NCBI RefSeq assembly: GCF_002160055.1
Contig: NZ_NFJV01000001.1
Span: forward strand, 248,001-312,000
DNA from: Mediterranea sp. An20
Lineage (GTDB): Bacteria > Bacteroidota > Bacteroidia > Bacteroidales > Bacteroidaceae
Reading direction: 5' to 3'
DNA length: 64,000 bases
Shown here one piece after another: positions 40,923-49,888 of the stretch. The translations under genes were made by a program, and so were the position numbers. Position 1 is the first letter of the stretch. Each line of letters begins with the position of its first letter. The notes below the pieces were generated by a model, which was not told the origin of the DNA, did no database searches, and saw only the letters and a program-made list of their open reading frames with translations.

Positions 40923-42044
40923 TTAGTTCTGTTTATCAGATTCCAATTCTTTCTCAATTTCCTCAATCGTAGGCAAACTGCCACGGAAATCTTTCGGCAA
41001 GGCTTGCCCTAATTCGTAGTCGGATATGCCGATTGGTTTCTGAATGTCACGCAAAGCATATTCAGCCTTGATACGGTCTTTGCTCTTACAAAGTAGCAAT
41101 CCGATGGTTCGGTTATCTCCCTCCCGACAAAGAATATCGTCCACTGCGGAACAGTAAAAGTTCAGTTTACCGATATATTCCGGCATGAACTCCGTATCTT
41201 TCAACTCAATTACCAGATAACGATGCAGAAACGCATTGTACATCAGTATGTCAATATAGTAATCATCACCCGAAACCTCGATATGATACTGCCGCCCCAT
41301 AAAGGCAAAGCCGGCACCCATTTCTACAAGGAATTTCTCTACATGCTTCACCAAACCGATTTCCACATCACGCTCATTGTATTGGTCGGTAAAGGTCAGC
41401 ATATCGAATATATACGGGTCTTTGAGCATCGATTTCACATCGTTCGCTTCGGGAGCAGGCAGGGTCGCGGTGAAATTGTTTGCCAACGCTCCATGCTTGC
41501 CATAATCATCAAGTTTGATGGCTTCTTGCAGATAGCGTGTCGTCCAATGATTGGAAATGCTCTGCACCATATACCAGTAACGAGCACGAATGTCTTTGAC
41601 CTGTTTTATCAATACAAGATTGTGCGTCCAATCCAGATGTTTGATGGGGAGGGTGAAGTTATATTCATCCAATTGCGAAATCACTGATTTCGCAATTGAA
41701 GAAGCAGTTCTCTTTATCATCGTAAGTTCCTGATTATACTCATTGAAAAACTGCACCATATATTGCATGTTACGTACAGTAAAGCCTTTTATTTCAGAAT
41801 AATCGTTCTTCAAATCCTCTGCCAGCCGTTGCAAGGTTTTCTTGCCCCATCCGTCTGCATCTTGACTTTGCTGCAACATGCCTCCAATATCCCAATACAT
41901 TCTGAGCATTTCTTCGTTGGCTGCATAAATCGCCCGTTGTTGGGCAACCAATACCCGCTGCTTGATTTTACGAAGCAGCACCGCATAACCACGGAAGTTA
42001 TCTACCAAGTTATCAATTGCTTGTTTATCTGTATCTTTAGTCAT
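40923..42044 (-). CDS. DUF1016/YhcG-type PDDEXK nuclease
   Basis: 373 aa. The N-terminal DUF1016 helical domain (about 10-170: YWDIGGMLQQSQ ... GFTVRNMQYMVQFF) precedes a PDDEXK nuclease domain with YYIDILMYN (catalytic Asp) and YLVIELKDTEF (E-x-K). Such proteins occur near restriction and other accessory loci, but their physiological role is unsettled. It stands alone, is flanked by direct copies of a ~240-bp repeat, and looks more AT-rich than the housekeeping genes around it. This suggests acquisition. The promoter is at 42064-42071. Confidence 0.85.
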   Translation of the reverse strand: MTKDTDKQAIDNLVDNFRGYAVLLRKIKQRVLVAQQRAIYAANEEMLRMYWDIGGMLQQSQDADGWGKKTLQRLAEDLKNDYSEIKGFTVRNMQYMVQFFNEYNQELTMIKRTASSIAKSVISQLDEYNFTLPIKHLDWTHNLVLIKQVKDIRARYWYMVQSISNHWTTRYLQEAIKLDDYGKHGALANNFTATLPAPEANDVKSMLKDPYIFDMLTFTDQYNERDVEIGLVKHVEKFLVEMGAGFAFMGRQYHIEVSGDDYYIDILMYNAFLHRYLVIELKDTEFMPEYIGKLNFYCSAVDDILCREGDNRTIGLLLCKSKDRIKAEYALRDIQKPIGISDYELGQALPKDFRGSLPTIEEIEKELESDKQN

Positions 42045-42063
42045 AATCTCTTTGATATTTCCA

Positions 42064-42071
42064 CAAAGTTA
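42064..42071 (-). promoter_or_regulatory. -7 box of the DUF1016 gene
   Basis: TAACTTTG on the minus strand, 20 bases upstream of the ATG at 42044, with TTTG (42097-42094) 22 bases further up. Confidence 0.55.
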
Positions 42072-42137
42072 GGCTTTTTAGTCGATTATACATCAAATTC
42101 TTACTGTTTATTTGTTATTCAAGTTTCGCAAGTAGCC

Positions 42138-42475
42138 CATGCCGGATGTGTGAAAGCAGGGTGAAGGAGGTATCTTTCACAGCAATCCTTTGTACAGTAG
42201 GTGTTTGTGGGGCGGTGAAGGTGTGAAGGAAGTCTGTCTTACTTGGACGGTAAGGTCTCTTTCCTGCAAAATGCACCGGAAATGCACCTTGTTTTTCATT
42301 TATAAAAAATCGGATTTTGAAAATTATCAATCTGCTGTATATCATGCAGATATTGTGAAACATGAACTAAAACCGTTTATAAAAAACCGCATTTCACCCG
42401 TTTTTTTCGATGCAGGTAATAAATTGTAAGCAGGGAAGCAAAACTCCCGGCTCACCGCTTCAGCAAGACGGCAGA
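42138..42475 (+). repeat. Dispersed repeat, copy 2 (with 52-codon ORF)
   Basis: A first module (42138-42235) carries GTGAAAG...CTTTCAC text and TTTGTACAGTAGG. The second module (42235-42475) matches copy 1, including the ORF at 42271-42429, which differs from copy 1 at only a few residues. In this copy the frame stays open upstream to a TTG at 42190. The same two modules in the same order form copy 3, inverted. Confidence 0.75.
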
Positions 42476-42578
42476 AGCAGCAGTCGGAATTCATCACTGC
42501 CGGGCGTATTTTTTACCCTTTCGGTGAACTACGAAACGCAATTATTTGTTAGCTTTGCAAAGAATAATGCAACAACAC
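42476..42578. other. Leader region of rnr
   Basis: Between repeat copy 2 and the rnr start. It holds the promoter box at 42550-42557 and no gene. Confidence 0.4.
42550..42557 (+). promoter_or_regulatory. -7 box of rnr
   Basis: TAGCTTTG, ending 21 bases before the ATG at 42579. The earlier in-frame start at 42546 would lie upstream of the box and is rejected. Confidence 0.6.
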
Positions 42579-44735
42579 ATGGGCAAGAAAAAAGAAAAAC
42601 GAGAAAAGAAAGCAGGTAAGCGCATGAACAAAAAGCAGCTCACCGACCTGCTGATGGACTTCTTCCAGGCAAAAGGTAACGAAAACGTGACCCTGAAGAA
42701 GATATTCGAACAGCTACATCTCACCACTCACCCGCTGAAGATGCTCTGCATGGACATACTCGCCGACCTGAAAGAGGAAGACTACATCAACGAAACTGAG
42801 CGACACGTATATCACCTGCACCAGCGCGGCGTGGAAATGACAGGACGGTTTGTCCGCAAAAGCAACGGCAAGAACTCGTTTATCCCCGACGACGGAGGCG
42901 ACCCTATCTTCATCGCCGAACGCAACTCGGCCCATGCCATGAACAACGACCGCGTGCGCATCGCCTACTTTGCACGGCGCCGGGGCAGGGCCGCCGAAGG
43001 CGAAGTGCTGGAAATCCTGGAACGAGCCAACGACACCTTTGTGGGCACGCTGGAAGTAACCAAGGGGTATGCTTTCCTGCTGACGGAAAACCGCACGCTC
43101 GCCAACGACATATTCATTCCCAAAGACAAGCTGAAAGGCGGGAAAACGGGCGACAAGGCTGTGGTGAAAATCATCGAATGGCCCGACAAGGCGAAGAACC
43201 CCATCGGACAGGTCATGGACATATTGGGACGGGCGGGCGAAAACAATACGGAGATGCATGCCATCCTGGCAGAGTTCGGCCTGCCCTATAGTTATCCCAA
43301 GAACGTGGAGGCTGCCGCCGACAAGATACCCGACGAAATTCCTGCTGAAGAGATTGCCCGCCGCGAAGACTTCCGCGCCGTCACTACCTTCACCATCGAC
43401 CCCAAAGATGCTAAAGACTTTGACGATGCGCTGTCTATCCGCAGTCTGGGCAACGGGCTGTGGGAAGTGGGCGTGCATATTGCCGACGTGACCTACTACG
43501 TAAAAGAAGGTACCGTCATCGACAAGGAAGCCGAACGGCGCGCTACATCGGTCTATCTGGTAGACCGCACCATCCCCATGCTGCCCGAACGTCTCTGCAA
43601 CTTGCTCTGCTCCCTCCGTCCCGACGAAGAGAAACTGGCTTACAGTGTCATCTTCACCCTCAACGATAAAGCCGAGGTGCGGGCTTCGCGCATCGTGCAT
43701 ACCATCATCAAAAGCGACCGCCGGTTCACCTACGAAGAGGCACAGCAGGTCATCGAAACGGGCGAGGGCGACTATAAGTTTGAGTTGCTGGAACTGGACC
43801 GCCTGGCCAAACAACTGCGCGAAAAACGGTTTGCCAACGGGGCACTGGAATTTGAGCGCATCGAAGTGAAATTTGAGATTGATGAGAAAGGCAAACCTTT
43901 GCGCGTCTATTTCAAGGAGTCGAAAGATGCCAACAAGCTGGTGGAGGAGTTCATGCTGCTTGCCAACCGGACTGTGGCAGAAACCATCGGCAAGGTGCCC
44001 AAGGGAAAAAAAGCCAAGATATTCCCCTATCGTATCCACGAATTGCCCGACCCTTCGAAACTGGACAACCTGGCGCAATTCATCGGGCGCTTCGGCTATA
44101 AACTGCGCACGGCAGGAAGCCAGACTGACCTCTCTAAGTCTATCAACCGCCTGCTGAAGGATGTAAAGGGCAAAAAGGAAGAAAACCTCATAGAGACTGT
44201 ATCCATCCGCGCCATGCAGAAGGCACGCTACTCAGTACACAACATCGGACACTACGGGCTGGGGTTCGACTACTACACGCACTTCACTTCGCCCATCCGA
44301 CGCTACCCGGACATGATGGTGCACCGACTGCTCACCAAGTACCTGGACGAACACGGACGCACGGTAAGCGAAAAGAAATATGAAGCCTTGTGCGAACACA
44401 GCAGCGACATGGAGCAACTGGCAGCCAACGCCGAACGGGCCAGCGTGAAATACAAACAGGTGGAATTCATGCAGGAGCACGTAGGGCAGACGTACGACGG
44501 TGTCATATCGGGCGTCACCGAGTGGGGGCTGTATGTGGAACTGAACGAGAACAAGTGCGAAGGCATGATTCCTATCCGCGACCTCGACGACGATTATTAT
44601 GAATACGACGAGAAAAACTATTGCCTGCGCGGACGACGCAAAAAGCATGTCTACAGCTTGGGAGACGCCCTCACCGTGCAGGTGGCACGCGCTAACTTAG
44701 AGAAAAAACAGTTAGACTTTGCCTTAGTGGATTAA
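42579..44735 (+). CDS. rnr: Ribonuclease R
   Basis: 718-aa 3'-5' exoribonuclease. A basic N-terminus (MGKKKEKREKKAGKRM) and a winged-helix domain lead to cold-shock domains, then the RNB catalytic domain with TIDPKDAKDFDDALSI (metal-binding aspartates) and HFTSPIRRYPDMMVHR. The S1 domain near the end is VGQTYDGVISGVTEWGLYVEL. Its stop codon overlaps that of the convergent znuC-like gene by three bases. Confidence 0.95.
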   Translation: MGKKKEKREKKAGKRMNKKQLTDLLMDFFQAKGNENVTLKKIFEQLHLTTHPLKMLCMDILADLKEEDYINETERHVYHLHQRGVEMTGRFVRKSNGKNSFIPDDGGDPIFIAERNSAHAMNNDRVRIAYFARRRGRAAEGEVLEILERANDTFVGTLEVTKGYAFLLTENRTLANDIFIPKDKLKGGKTGDKAVVKIIEWPDKAKNPIGQVMDILGRAGENNTEMHAILAEFGLPYSYPKNVEAAADKIPDEIPAEEIARREDFRAVTTFTIDPKDAKDFDDALSIRSLGNGLWEVGVHIADVTYYVKEGTVIDKEAERRATSVYLVDRTIPMLPERLCNLLCSLRPDEEKLAYSVIFTLNDKAEVRASRIVHTIIKSDRRFTYEEAQQVIETGEGDYKFELLELDRLAKQLREKRFANGALEFERIEVKFEIDEKGKPLRVYFKESKDANKLVEEFMLLANRTVAETIGKVPKGKKAKIFPYRIHELPDPSKLDNLAQFIGRFGYKLRTAGSQTDLSKSINRLLKDVKGKKEENLIETVSIRAMQKARYSVHNIGHYGLGFDYYTHFTSPIRRYPDMMVHRLLTKYLDEHGRTVSEKKYEALCEHSSDMEQLAANAERASVKYKQVEFMQEHVGQTYDGVISGVTEWGLYVELNENKCEGMIPIRDLDDDYYEYDEKNYCLRGRRKKHVYSLGDALTVQVARANLEKKQLDFALVD

Positions 44736-45514
44736 GACGGATGACGGTGCTGCCCCAGCACGCGGTGAGGCAGCATGCCGTGTCCCAACAGGTCGATAGG
44801 GCACTGGAAGTTACGTTCCAGCCATTCGGTGGTAATGCCCGTATCGGGGTGATAGTCCAGTGTTTCGTTGACGCAGGCGATGGATTTGACCTGTTGCAGC
44901 ACCGTACCGATGTCGTGACTGACAAGAATGATGGCGCATTCGCGGTTCAAATCTGCCAGCAATTCATACAGGCGCGCCTCAAAATGGCGGTCTAAGTAGG
45001 TAGCCGGCTCATCCAGAATCACGACTTCCGGGTCGGACACTACGGCACGGCCCAAGAGGGCACGCTGCAGTTGTCCGCCACTCAAGGCACCGATGGGACG
45101 GTTGCCCAGCCCCTCCAGCCCCATACGTTCCATCACCCGGCGGGCTTTCTCACGGTCGGCGGCGGTGTAACGCGACGTAAGGTGTTTACTGCCCGACAAG
45201 CCGGAAAGGATGACTTCTTCTACGGTAATGGGAAACTTGCGGTCGATGCCGGTGTACTGGGGCAGGTATCCCATTCGGAATTTCCCGGTCTTCTCTCCTT
45301 CGGGACGGCAAGAGTGGCATATTATCTCACCAGACACTGGTTTCAACAATCCCAGGATGCATTTGATGAGCGTAGTCTTGCCGCCTCCATTGGGACCGAT
45401 AATGCCCAGGAAGTCGCGGTCGTAGACCGTAAGGTTCACGTCGCGCAGCACGGTTTTGCCATCGTAGGCAGCCTGCAGTTTTTTTATCTCTATCAAAGGT
45501 TTCTTCTCTTCCAT
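44732..45514 (-). CDS. znuC: Metal ABC transporter ATP-binding protein (ZnuC-like)
   Basis: 260-aa ABC ATPase. Walker A is GPNGGGKTT, the signature LSGGQLQRALLGRA, Walker B VVILDEPATYLD, and the switch His is in VSHDIGTV. Similarity and the adjacent substrate-binding gene place it in the zinc/manganese uptake family. The usual permease (znuB) is not next to it. The gene ends against rnr, with overlapping stop codons. Confidence 0.88.
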   Translation of the reverse strand: MEEKKPLIEIKKLQAAYDGKTVLRDVNLTVYDRDFLGIIGPNGGGKTTLIKCILGLLKPVSGEIICHSCRPEGEKTGKFRMGYLPQYTGIDRKFPITVEEVILSGLSGSKHLTSRYTAADREKARRVMERMGLEGLGNRPIGALSGGQLQRALLGRAVVSDPEVVILDEPATYLDRHFEARLYELLADLNRECAIILVSHDIGTVLQQVKSIACVNETLDYHPDTGITTEWLERNFQCPIDLLGHGMLPHRVLGQHRHPS

Positions 45515-45520
45515 GACATT

Positions 45521-46420
45521 TTATTCTTCTTTTCCGGCAAGCGACCGGGCCACGTGCAGCATTTCCTGCTGCCAGTTATAGGACAAGGGATTAATATCTA
45601 TAATCTGTGCGCCGGTCTGCCGGGCAAGAAGCTCGGCGTTGCGACGGTCGAACTCCGGCTGTACGAAAATAACGCGCACTCCGGCCTCGCGGCATTCGTC
45701 GACCAACAGCTTCAGATAAGCAGGCGACGGCTCCTTCCCCCCTGCCTCAATGGGAATCTGGCGCAGGCCGTAATCACGCGCGAAATAGGAAAGGGCAGGA
45801 TGGTAAATCATGAAGGCACGGTCGGCACCGGGACGCTGCAGCAGCGCACGGCACAGGCTGTCGGTGTGCTGGATAGCGGCTTGCAGGCTGTCGCAACGAT
45901 GGCGGTAAACGGAATCGCCCGATGCGTCGAGGGCAATGAGTGCCTGCGTAATCTGGTTGGTGATGCACAGGGCATTGCGTGCCGAGTTCCAGATGTGCGG
46001 TTCCACACCGGCGGCAGGTCCGTGTCCTTCGTGTTCATGGGCATGGCTCTCATCACGGATAAGGTCTATGCCCTGCGACAGGTCGAAGAATCGCAGATGA
46101 GGAGCGTTGGCAGACAAGCGTTCCATCCATGTCTGCTCAAAACCGATGTAGCCGATACGCAGATAGCCGACACTTTCCGACAAGTCCATCAGCTGCCGGG
46201 GCGTAGGGTCGTATGTTTCGGGACTGGCACCGCGGGGCACCATACTTACCACGCGGAAACGGTCGCCAGCCAGTGCCTCGGTAAAGTATCGCAGAGGTTC
46301 AATGGTAACGGTAATAAGCGGACGTTGGTCATCGGCAGCTTCCTGTGCCGGTTTGGTACGTGACGAACAGGCTGCCAGCAACAGACACAGACAGAAAATA
46401 GAAAGTATTGATTTCATCAT
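45521..46420 (-). CDS. znuA: Zinc/metal ABC transporter substrate-binding lipoprotein (ZnuA-like)
   Basis: 299 aa from MMKSILSIFCLCLLLAACSS (46420; the next ATG at 46417 is equally possible). The lipobox is LAAC. TVTIEPLRYFTEALAG opens the cluster A-I fold. A short His-rich loop (HAHEHEGHG) is typical of ZnuA. EPHIWNSARNALC and YHPALSYFARDYGL carry metal-site histidines. It captures Zn2+ in the periplasm. The following ATPase gene is 6 bases away. Confidence 0.88.
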   Translation of the reverse strand: MMKSILSIFCLCLLLAACSSRTKPAQEAADDQRPLITVTIEPLRYFTEALAGDRFRVVSMVPRGASPETYDPTPRQLMDLSESVGYLRIGYIGFEQTWMERLSANAPHLRFFDLSQGIDLIRDESHAHEHEGHGPAAGVEPHIWNSARNALCITNQITQALIALDASGDSVYRHRCDSLQAAIQHTDSLCRALLQRPGADRAFMIYHPALSYFARDYGLRQIPIEAGGKEPSPAYLKLLVDECREAGVRVIFVQPEFDRRNAELLARQTGAQIIDINPLSYNWQQEMLHVARSLAGKEE

Positions 46421-46440
46421 AAGACCCTTAGTCGTTAAAA

Positions 46441-47091
46441 TTAAAAAGGTTTCTGTGCCCTGAGCACTTCCCGCTTGCCGCCGGGCGGGCCAGGAAGTCT
46501 CTCGGTAACAAAGCCCACCTGCTGCATCAGGCGGCGTATGGCTCCTTTGGCACAATAGGTGGTCAGGATACCTCCCGGCGCAAGAGCATGGAACAAGAGG
46601 GCAAAACGGTCTTCTCCCCACATCTCAGGCTGTTTCTCGGGCGCAAAGGCATCCATATAGACCACGTCGAAAGCACCGGCCGGCAATGACAGGCAGGTGA
46701 AATCGACCCGGCGTTTCAACAGGGTGAATACAGGCCCCAACGCAAGCGGTTCTTCCCACGGTGCATCGTGCAGCAGACGCAGGCGGGTGGCATCGCCATA
46801 GTCCAGCAGGGCGACGTCGGCAGCCGACAGGGGATGCAGTTCCAGCGTGGTGTAATGTATGCAACGACCGCTACGTTCTGCCTCCTCCCAGGTAAGCAGG
46901 GCGTTCAGCCCCGTGCCGAATCCCACTTCAAGCACCCGGGGTGCAGGGGCAGTGCAGGCATGCAAACCCATATCGACAAAAACATGCTGCGACTCGGTAC
47001 GCGCACCTTTCACCGAATGGTAGTGCTCGTCCAGCGCAGAGACAAAAAGTGTGGGACTGCCATCGGCAGTCATCTGGACAATCGTATTCAT
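46441..47091 (-). CDS. mnmD: tRNA 5-methylaminomethyl-2-thiouridine methyltransferase (MnmD-like)
   Basis: 216 aa from MNTIVQMTADGSPTLF (47091). The SAM motif is LEVGFGTGLNALLTW and the family motif VYMDAFAPEKQPEMW. It corresponds to the methyltransferase half of E. coli MnmC without the FAD oxidase half; stand-alone MnmD proteins catalyse the last methylation of mnm5s2U34 in tRNA. The ATG overlaps the stop of the DedA-type gene (ATGA). Confidence 0.85.
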   Translation of the reverse strand: MNTIVQMTADGSPTLFVSALDEHYHSVKGARTESQHVFVDMGLHACTAPAPRVLEVGFGTGLNALLTWEEAERSGRCIHYTTLELHPLSAADVALLDYGDATRLRLLHDAPWEEPLALGPVFTLLKRRVDFTCLSLPAGAFDVVYMDAFAPEKQPEMWGEDRFALLFHALAPGGILTTYCAKGAIRRLMQQVGFVTERLPGPPGGKREVLRAQKPF

Positions 47092-47555
47092 GGATATAAA
47101 GACAAAATGGCCCACAGCATCACTACATAACGGGCCAACTTGCCCGCAAACATTGATGCCGTAGTCAACCAGAAATTACTACGCATAAAGCCCAATGCCA
47201 CGGCAATGGCTTCACCCACAAAAGGCAGGAAGGCAAAAAAAGCCATCAATGCTCCGCGCCCCTGCAGGAAATGCTGCATGCGCTCCACTTTCTCGCGCTT
47301 CACTCCCAGATATTTTTCTATCCAATCCATGCGCCCCAACTGCCCTAACCAATAACAGGTAAGTCCGCCTGCCGTGTTGCCCAGCGTGGCCGACAGGACG
47401 CAAAGCCACGGTTCCAACCCCATAGCCACCAGTGCTCCCATCACCAGCTCGGAACTGAATGGAATAATGCTGCCTGCCAGCAAGGCAGAAATGAACAGAC
47501 CGACATATCCCCAATCTGTCAGCACTTGCACCAGCGTATCTACGAAAGCATCCAT
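47088..47555 (-). CDS. DedA/YqaA-family membrane protein
   Basis: 155 aa. It has the VTT/DedA-like core (YVGLFISALLAGSIIPFSSELVMGALVAMG; LGNTAGGLTCYWLGQLG), with re-entrant hydrophobic segments. Family members move or flip phospholipid carriers, but this short YqaA-type branch is poorly characterised. It overlaps the gene before by 16 bases and mnmD by 4, so it is part of a tight operon. Confidence 0.82.
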   Translation of the reverse strand: MDAFVDTLVQVLTDWGYVGLFISALLAGSIIPFSSELVMGALVAMGLEPWLCVLSATLGNTAGGLTCYWLGQLGRMDWIEKYLGVKREKVERMQHFLQGRGALMAFFAFLPFVGEAIAVALGFMRSNFWLTTASMFAGKLARYVVMLWAILSLYP

Positions 47556-48535
47556 AGGTTATAGACAAAAAGAGCCAATACGCCCAACAGGGCCAGGATG
47601 AAAAAGACATTCGCCACACGCCCGCGACTCAACACGAACAGATGACCCGCCAGAATGCTGACGCACACCAGCAACACGGGAACCAACTGCTCACCAGTCA
47701 CTGGCTGGAGAAGCACATAGACAAAGAGGCAAAAGCCCATCAGAATGAAGAAACGCAGGTAACAGCGCGTACGAATCTTATCTTCATAACCCTTGGCAAG
47801 AAAACGCCCTGCAGACACCGCATAAAGCACAAACAGATAGCCCAACAGGAACAAACGCCGCCTATCCAGCCCTTCCAGCAAAGGTTGAAAACAAGCTAAA
47901 TCCTGAAAGGGAGCCGTAAACAACTCCATCTGCCCATACCAGTAAGCATGAGCCAACAGGAACCAATAAGGCAACACACAGCCTACCAGCAAGGCAAAGA
48001 AGCCACGAAAAGTAAGCGACTGAAAGGTGTAAACCCCGACTACATACAGAGGTAACAGATATAGGAACTGCGGCACCGCTAAGCTACCCAGCGACAGGCA
48101 AACAGCCGACAGGAACAAATCGCCTGTCGCCGGGGGATTGCGATAACAGCGGAACAGGAAAAACAATGAGACAACAAACAGCAGTGAAGCCACATCGCCT
48201 GCACGCGGCACATAAAGGCCCAGGCCAAACACCGTCATCAGCAACAAATAGACCGATGTCTGAAACGAAGCACGTGTGCGAATGAAAGCATAGGCATTGT
48301 TCAGCACAATCAGCAGCCACCCCACTGCCACGTGCAGCAGAAAGCTGCCCCAGTAAAAGGCCGCATCAGGCGACAGACATACATACTGCCTCCACAACGT
48401 ACCGCCACCGCCCGACAAACCGGGTTCGGACAACAAAGCCTGCCCCACTACACGGCATACCACGACAATGAGTAAAGTCGCGGGCAAGGTATAACGGCCC
48501 GCGACCACATTTGCCTGGAATCGTTTCTTAGCCAT
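47540..48535 (-). CDS. Multi-pass membrane protein of unknown function
   Basis: 331 aa with about nine hydrophobic segments (for example LPATLLIVVVCRVVGQALL, FLLHVAVGWLLIVLNNAYAF, FFALLVGCVLPYWFLLAHAYWY, VLLVCVSILAGHLFVL). It resembles conserved Bacteroidales membrane proteins of unknown function often found near purD or DedA genes. No catalytic motif is seen. Confidence 0.7.
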   Translation of the reverse strand: MAKKRFQANVVAGRYTLPATLLIVVVCRVVGQALLSEPGLSGGGGTLWRQYVCLSPDAAFYWGSFLLHVAVGWLLIVLNNAYAFIRTRASFQTSVYLLLMTVFGLGLYVPRAGDVASLLFVVSLFFLFRCYRNPPATGDLFLSAVCLSLGSLAVPQFLYLLPLYVVGVYTFQSLTFRGFFALLVGCVLPYWFLLAHAYWYGQMELFTAPFQDLACFQPLLEGLDRRRLFLLGYLFVLYAVSAGRFLAKGYEDKIRTRCYLRFFILMGFCLFVYVLLQPVTGEQLVPVLLVCVSILAGHLFVLSRGRVANVFFILALLGVLALFVYNLWMLS

Positions 48536-48574
48536 TCCGGTTCCTACCTCCTTGATTAACGCACGACCGGCCGG

Positions 48575-49849
48575 TTACAAATCAAAACCGATATCACGAC
48601 GGAAATACTTCTTGTCGAACTGTATCAGCCCGGCAGCCCGATAACTCTGTGCCAACGCATCTTCCTTCGTAGCGCCATAAGAGCAAACGGCTATCACACG
48701 GCCTCCGTTAGTCACGGTCTGGCCTTCTTTCTGTGCTGTCCCGGCATGAAACAGGATGCTGCCCGTAGCCATGGCTTCGTCCAGTCCATTCATCTGCTTT
48801 CCTTTTTCGTAGGCTTCGGGATAACCTCCGCTTACCAGCATCACGCAAACGGCAGTCCGCGGATCTTCTTCCGGCACATGGCGGTCCAAGTCTCCGTCAC
48901 GTACACCCTCCAGCAGTTCCACCAGGTCGCTCTTGAGACGCAACATAACACTTTCCGTCTCCGGGTCGCCCATGCGCACATTGTATTCAATGACGTAAGG
49001 ATCCCCGCCGACATTCATCAGTCCCAGGAAGATAAAGCCTTTGTAGAGTATGCCCTCCTGGCGCAATCCGCGCACGGTAGGCTCGATGATGCGCGTACGC
49101 ACCTTCTGCATGAAAGCGTCGTCGGCAAAAGGCACAGGTGTCACACTGCCCATACCGCCAGTGTTCAGCCCCTGGTCGCCTTCGCCAATACGCTTGTAGT
49201 CCTTGGCCACAGGCAATACCTGGTAGTGCAGACCGTCGGTCAGCACAAAGACACTACATTCAATGCCGCTCAAATATTCCTCAATCAGCACCGTATCGCT
49301 GGCCGCACCGAACATGCCACCCAGCATCTCCTGCAATTCGCGACGAGCCTCATCCAGCGTAGGCAGTATAAGCACACCCTTGCCGGCACACAATCCATCT
49401 GCCTTCAGCACGTAGGGAGGCTGCAAAGTTTCCAGAAAAGCCAATCCTTCCTCAAGGTTCTCGCGGGTAATGCTCCGGTGGCGGGCTGTCGGTATGTCGT
49501 GGCGCAGCATGAACGCCTTGGCAAAATCCTTACTTCCCTCCAAGGCGGCACCGGCTTTCGACGGTCCGATCACAGCGATGCGCTTTGTGCGCGGGTCGTT
49601 GGCAAAATCATCGTAGATACCTTTCACCAGCGGGTCTTCGGGTCCTACCACCACCATTTCCACGCCATGCGTCAGGGCAAAATCCTTCAAAGCCGTAAAG
49701 TCCGTGGCTTTGATGTCTACATTCTCGCCCACCAGTGCTGTGCCCGCATTGCCGGGCGCGATATACAGTTTGTTCACCTTGGGGCTTTGGGCTATTTTCC
49801 ACGCCAGTGCGTGTTCGCGGCCGCCCGAGCCAAGTAATAATATGTTCAT
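48575..49849 (-). CDS. purD: Phosphoribosylamine-glycine ligase
   Basis: 424-aa ATP-grasp enzyme of purine synthesis, joining phosphoribosylamine and glycine. [19 protein letters not shown] is the classic N-terminus. [23 protein letters not shown] and [17 protein letters not shown] are intact. Length is normal. Confidence 0.96.
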   Translation of the reverse strand: MNILLLGSGGREHALAWKIAQSPKVNKLYIAPGNAGTALVGENVDIKATDFTALKDFALTHGVEMVVVGPEDPLVKGIYDDFANDPRTKRIAVIGPSKAGAALEGSKDFAKAFMLRHDIPTARHRSITRENLEEGLAFLETLQPPYVLKADGLCAGKGVLILPTLDEARRELQEMLGGMFGAASDTVLIEEYLSGIECSVFVLTDGLHYQVLPVAKDYKRIGEGDQGLNTGGMGSVTPVPFADDAFMQKVRTRIIEPTVRGLRQEGILYKGFIFLGLMNVGGDPYVIEYNVRMGDPETESVMLRLKSDLVELLEGVRDGDLDRHVPEEDPRTAVCVMLVSGGYPEAYEKGKQMNGLDEAMATGSILFHAGTAQKEGQTVTNGGRVIAVCSYGATKEDALAQSYRAAGLIQFDKKYFRRDIGFDL

Positions 49850-49888
49850 ATCGCAGATATATATTTTGTCAGTCTTTCGTTTGAATAC

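Noticed and set aside
40923..42044. Complete restriction-modification or IS-borne system
   Set aside because: No methyltransferase, specificity subunit or transposase is adjacent; only a lone DUF1016 nuclease is present.
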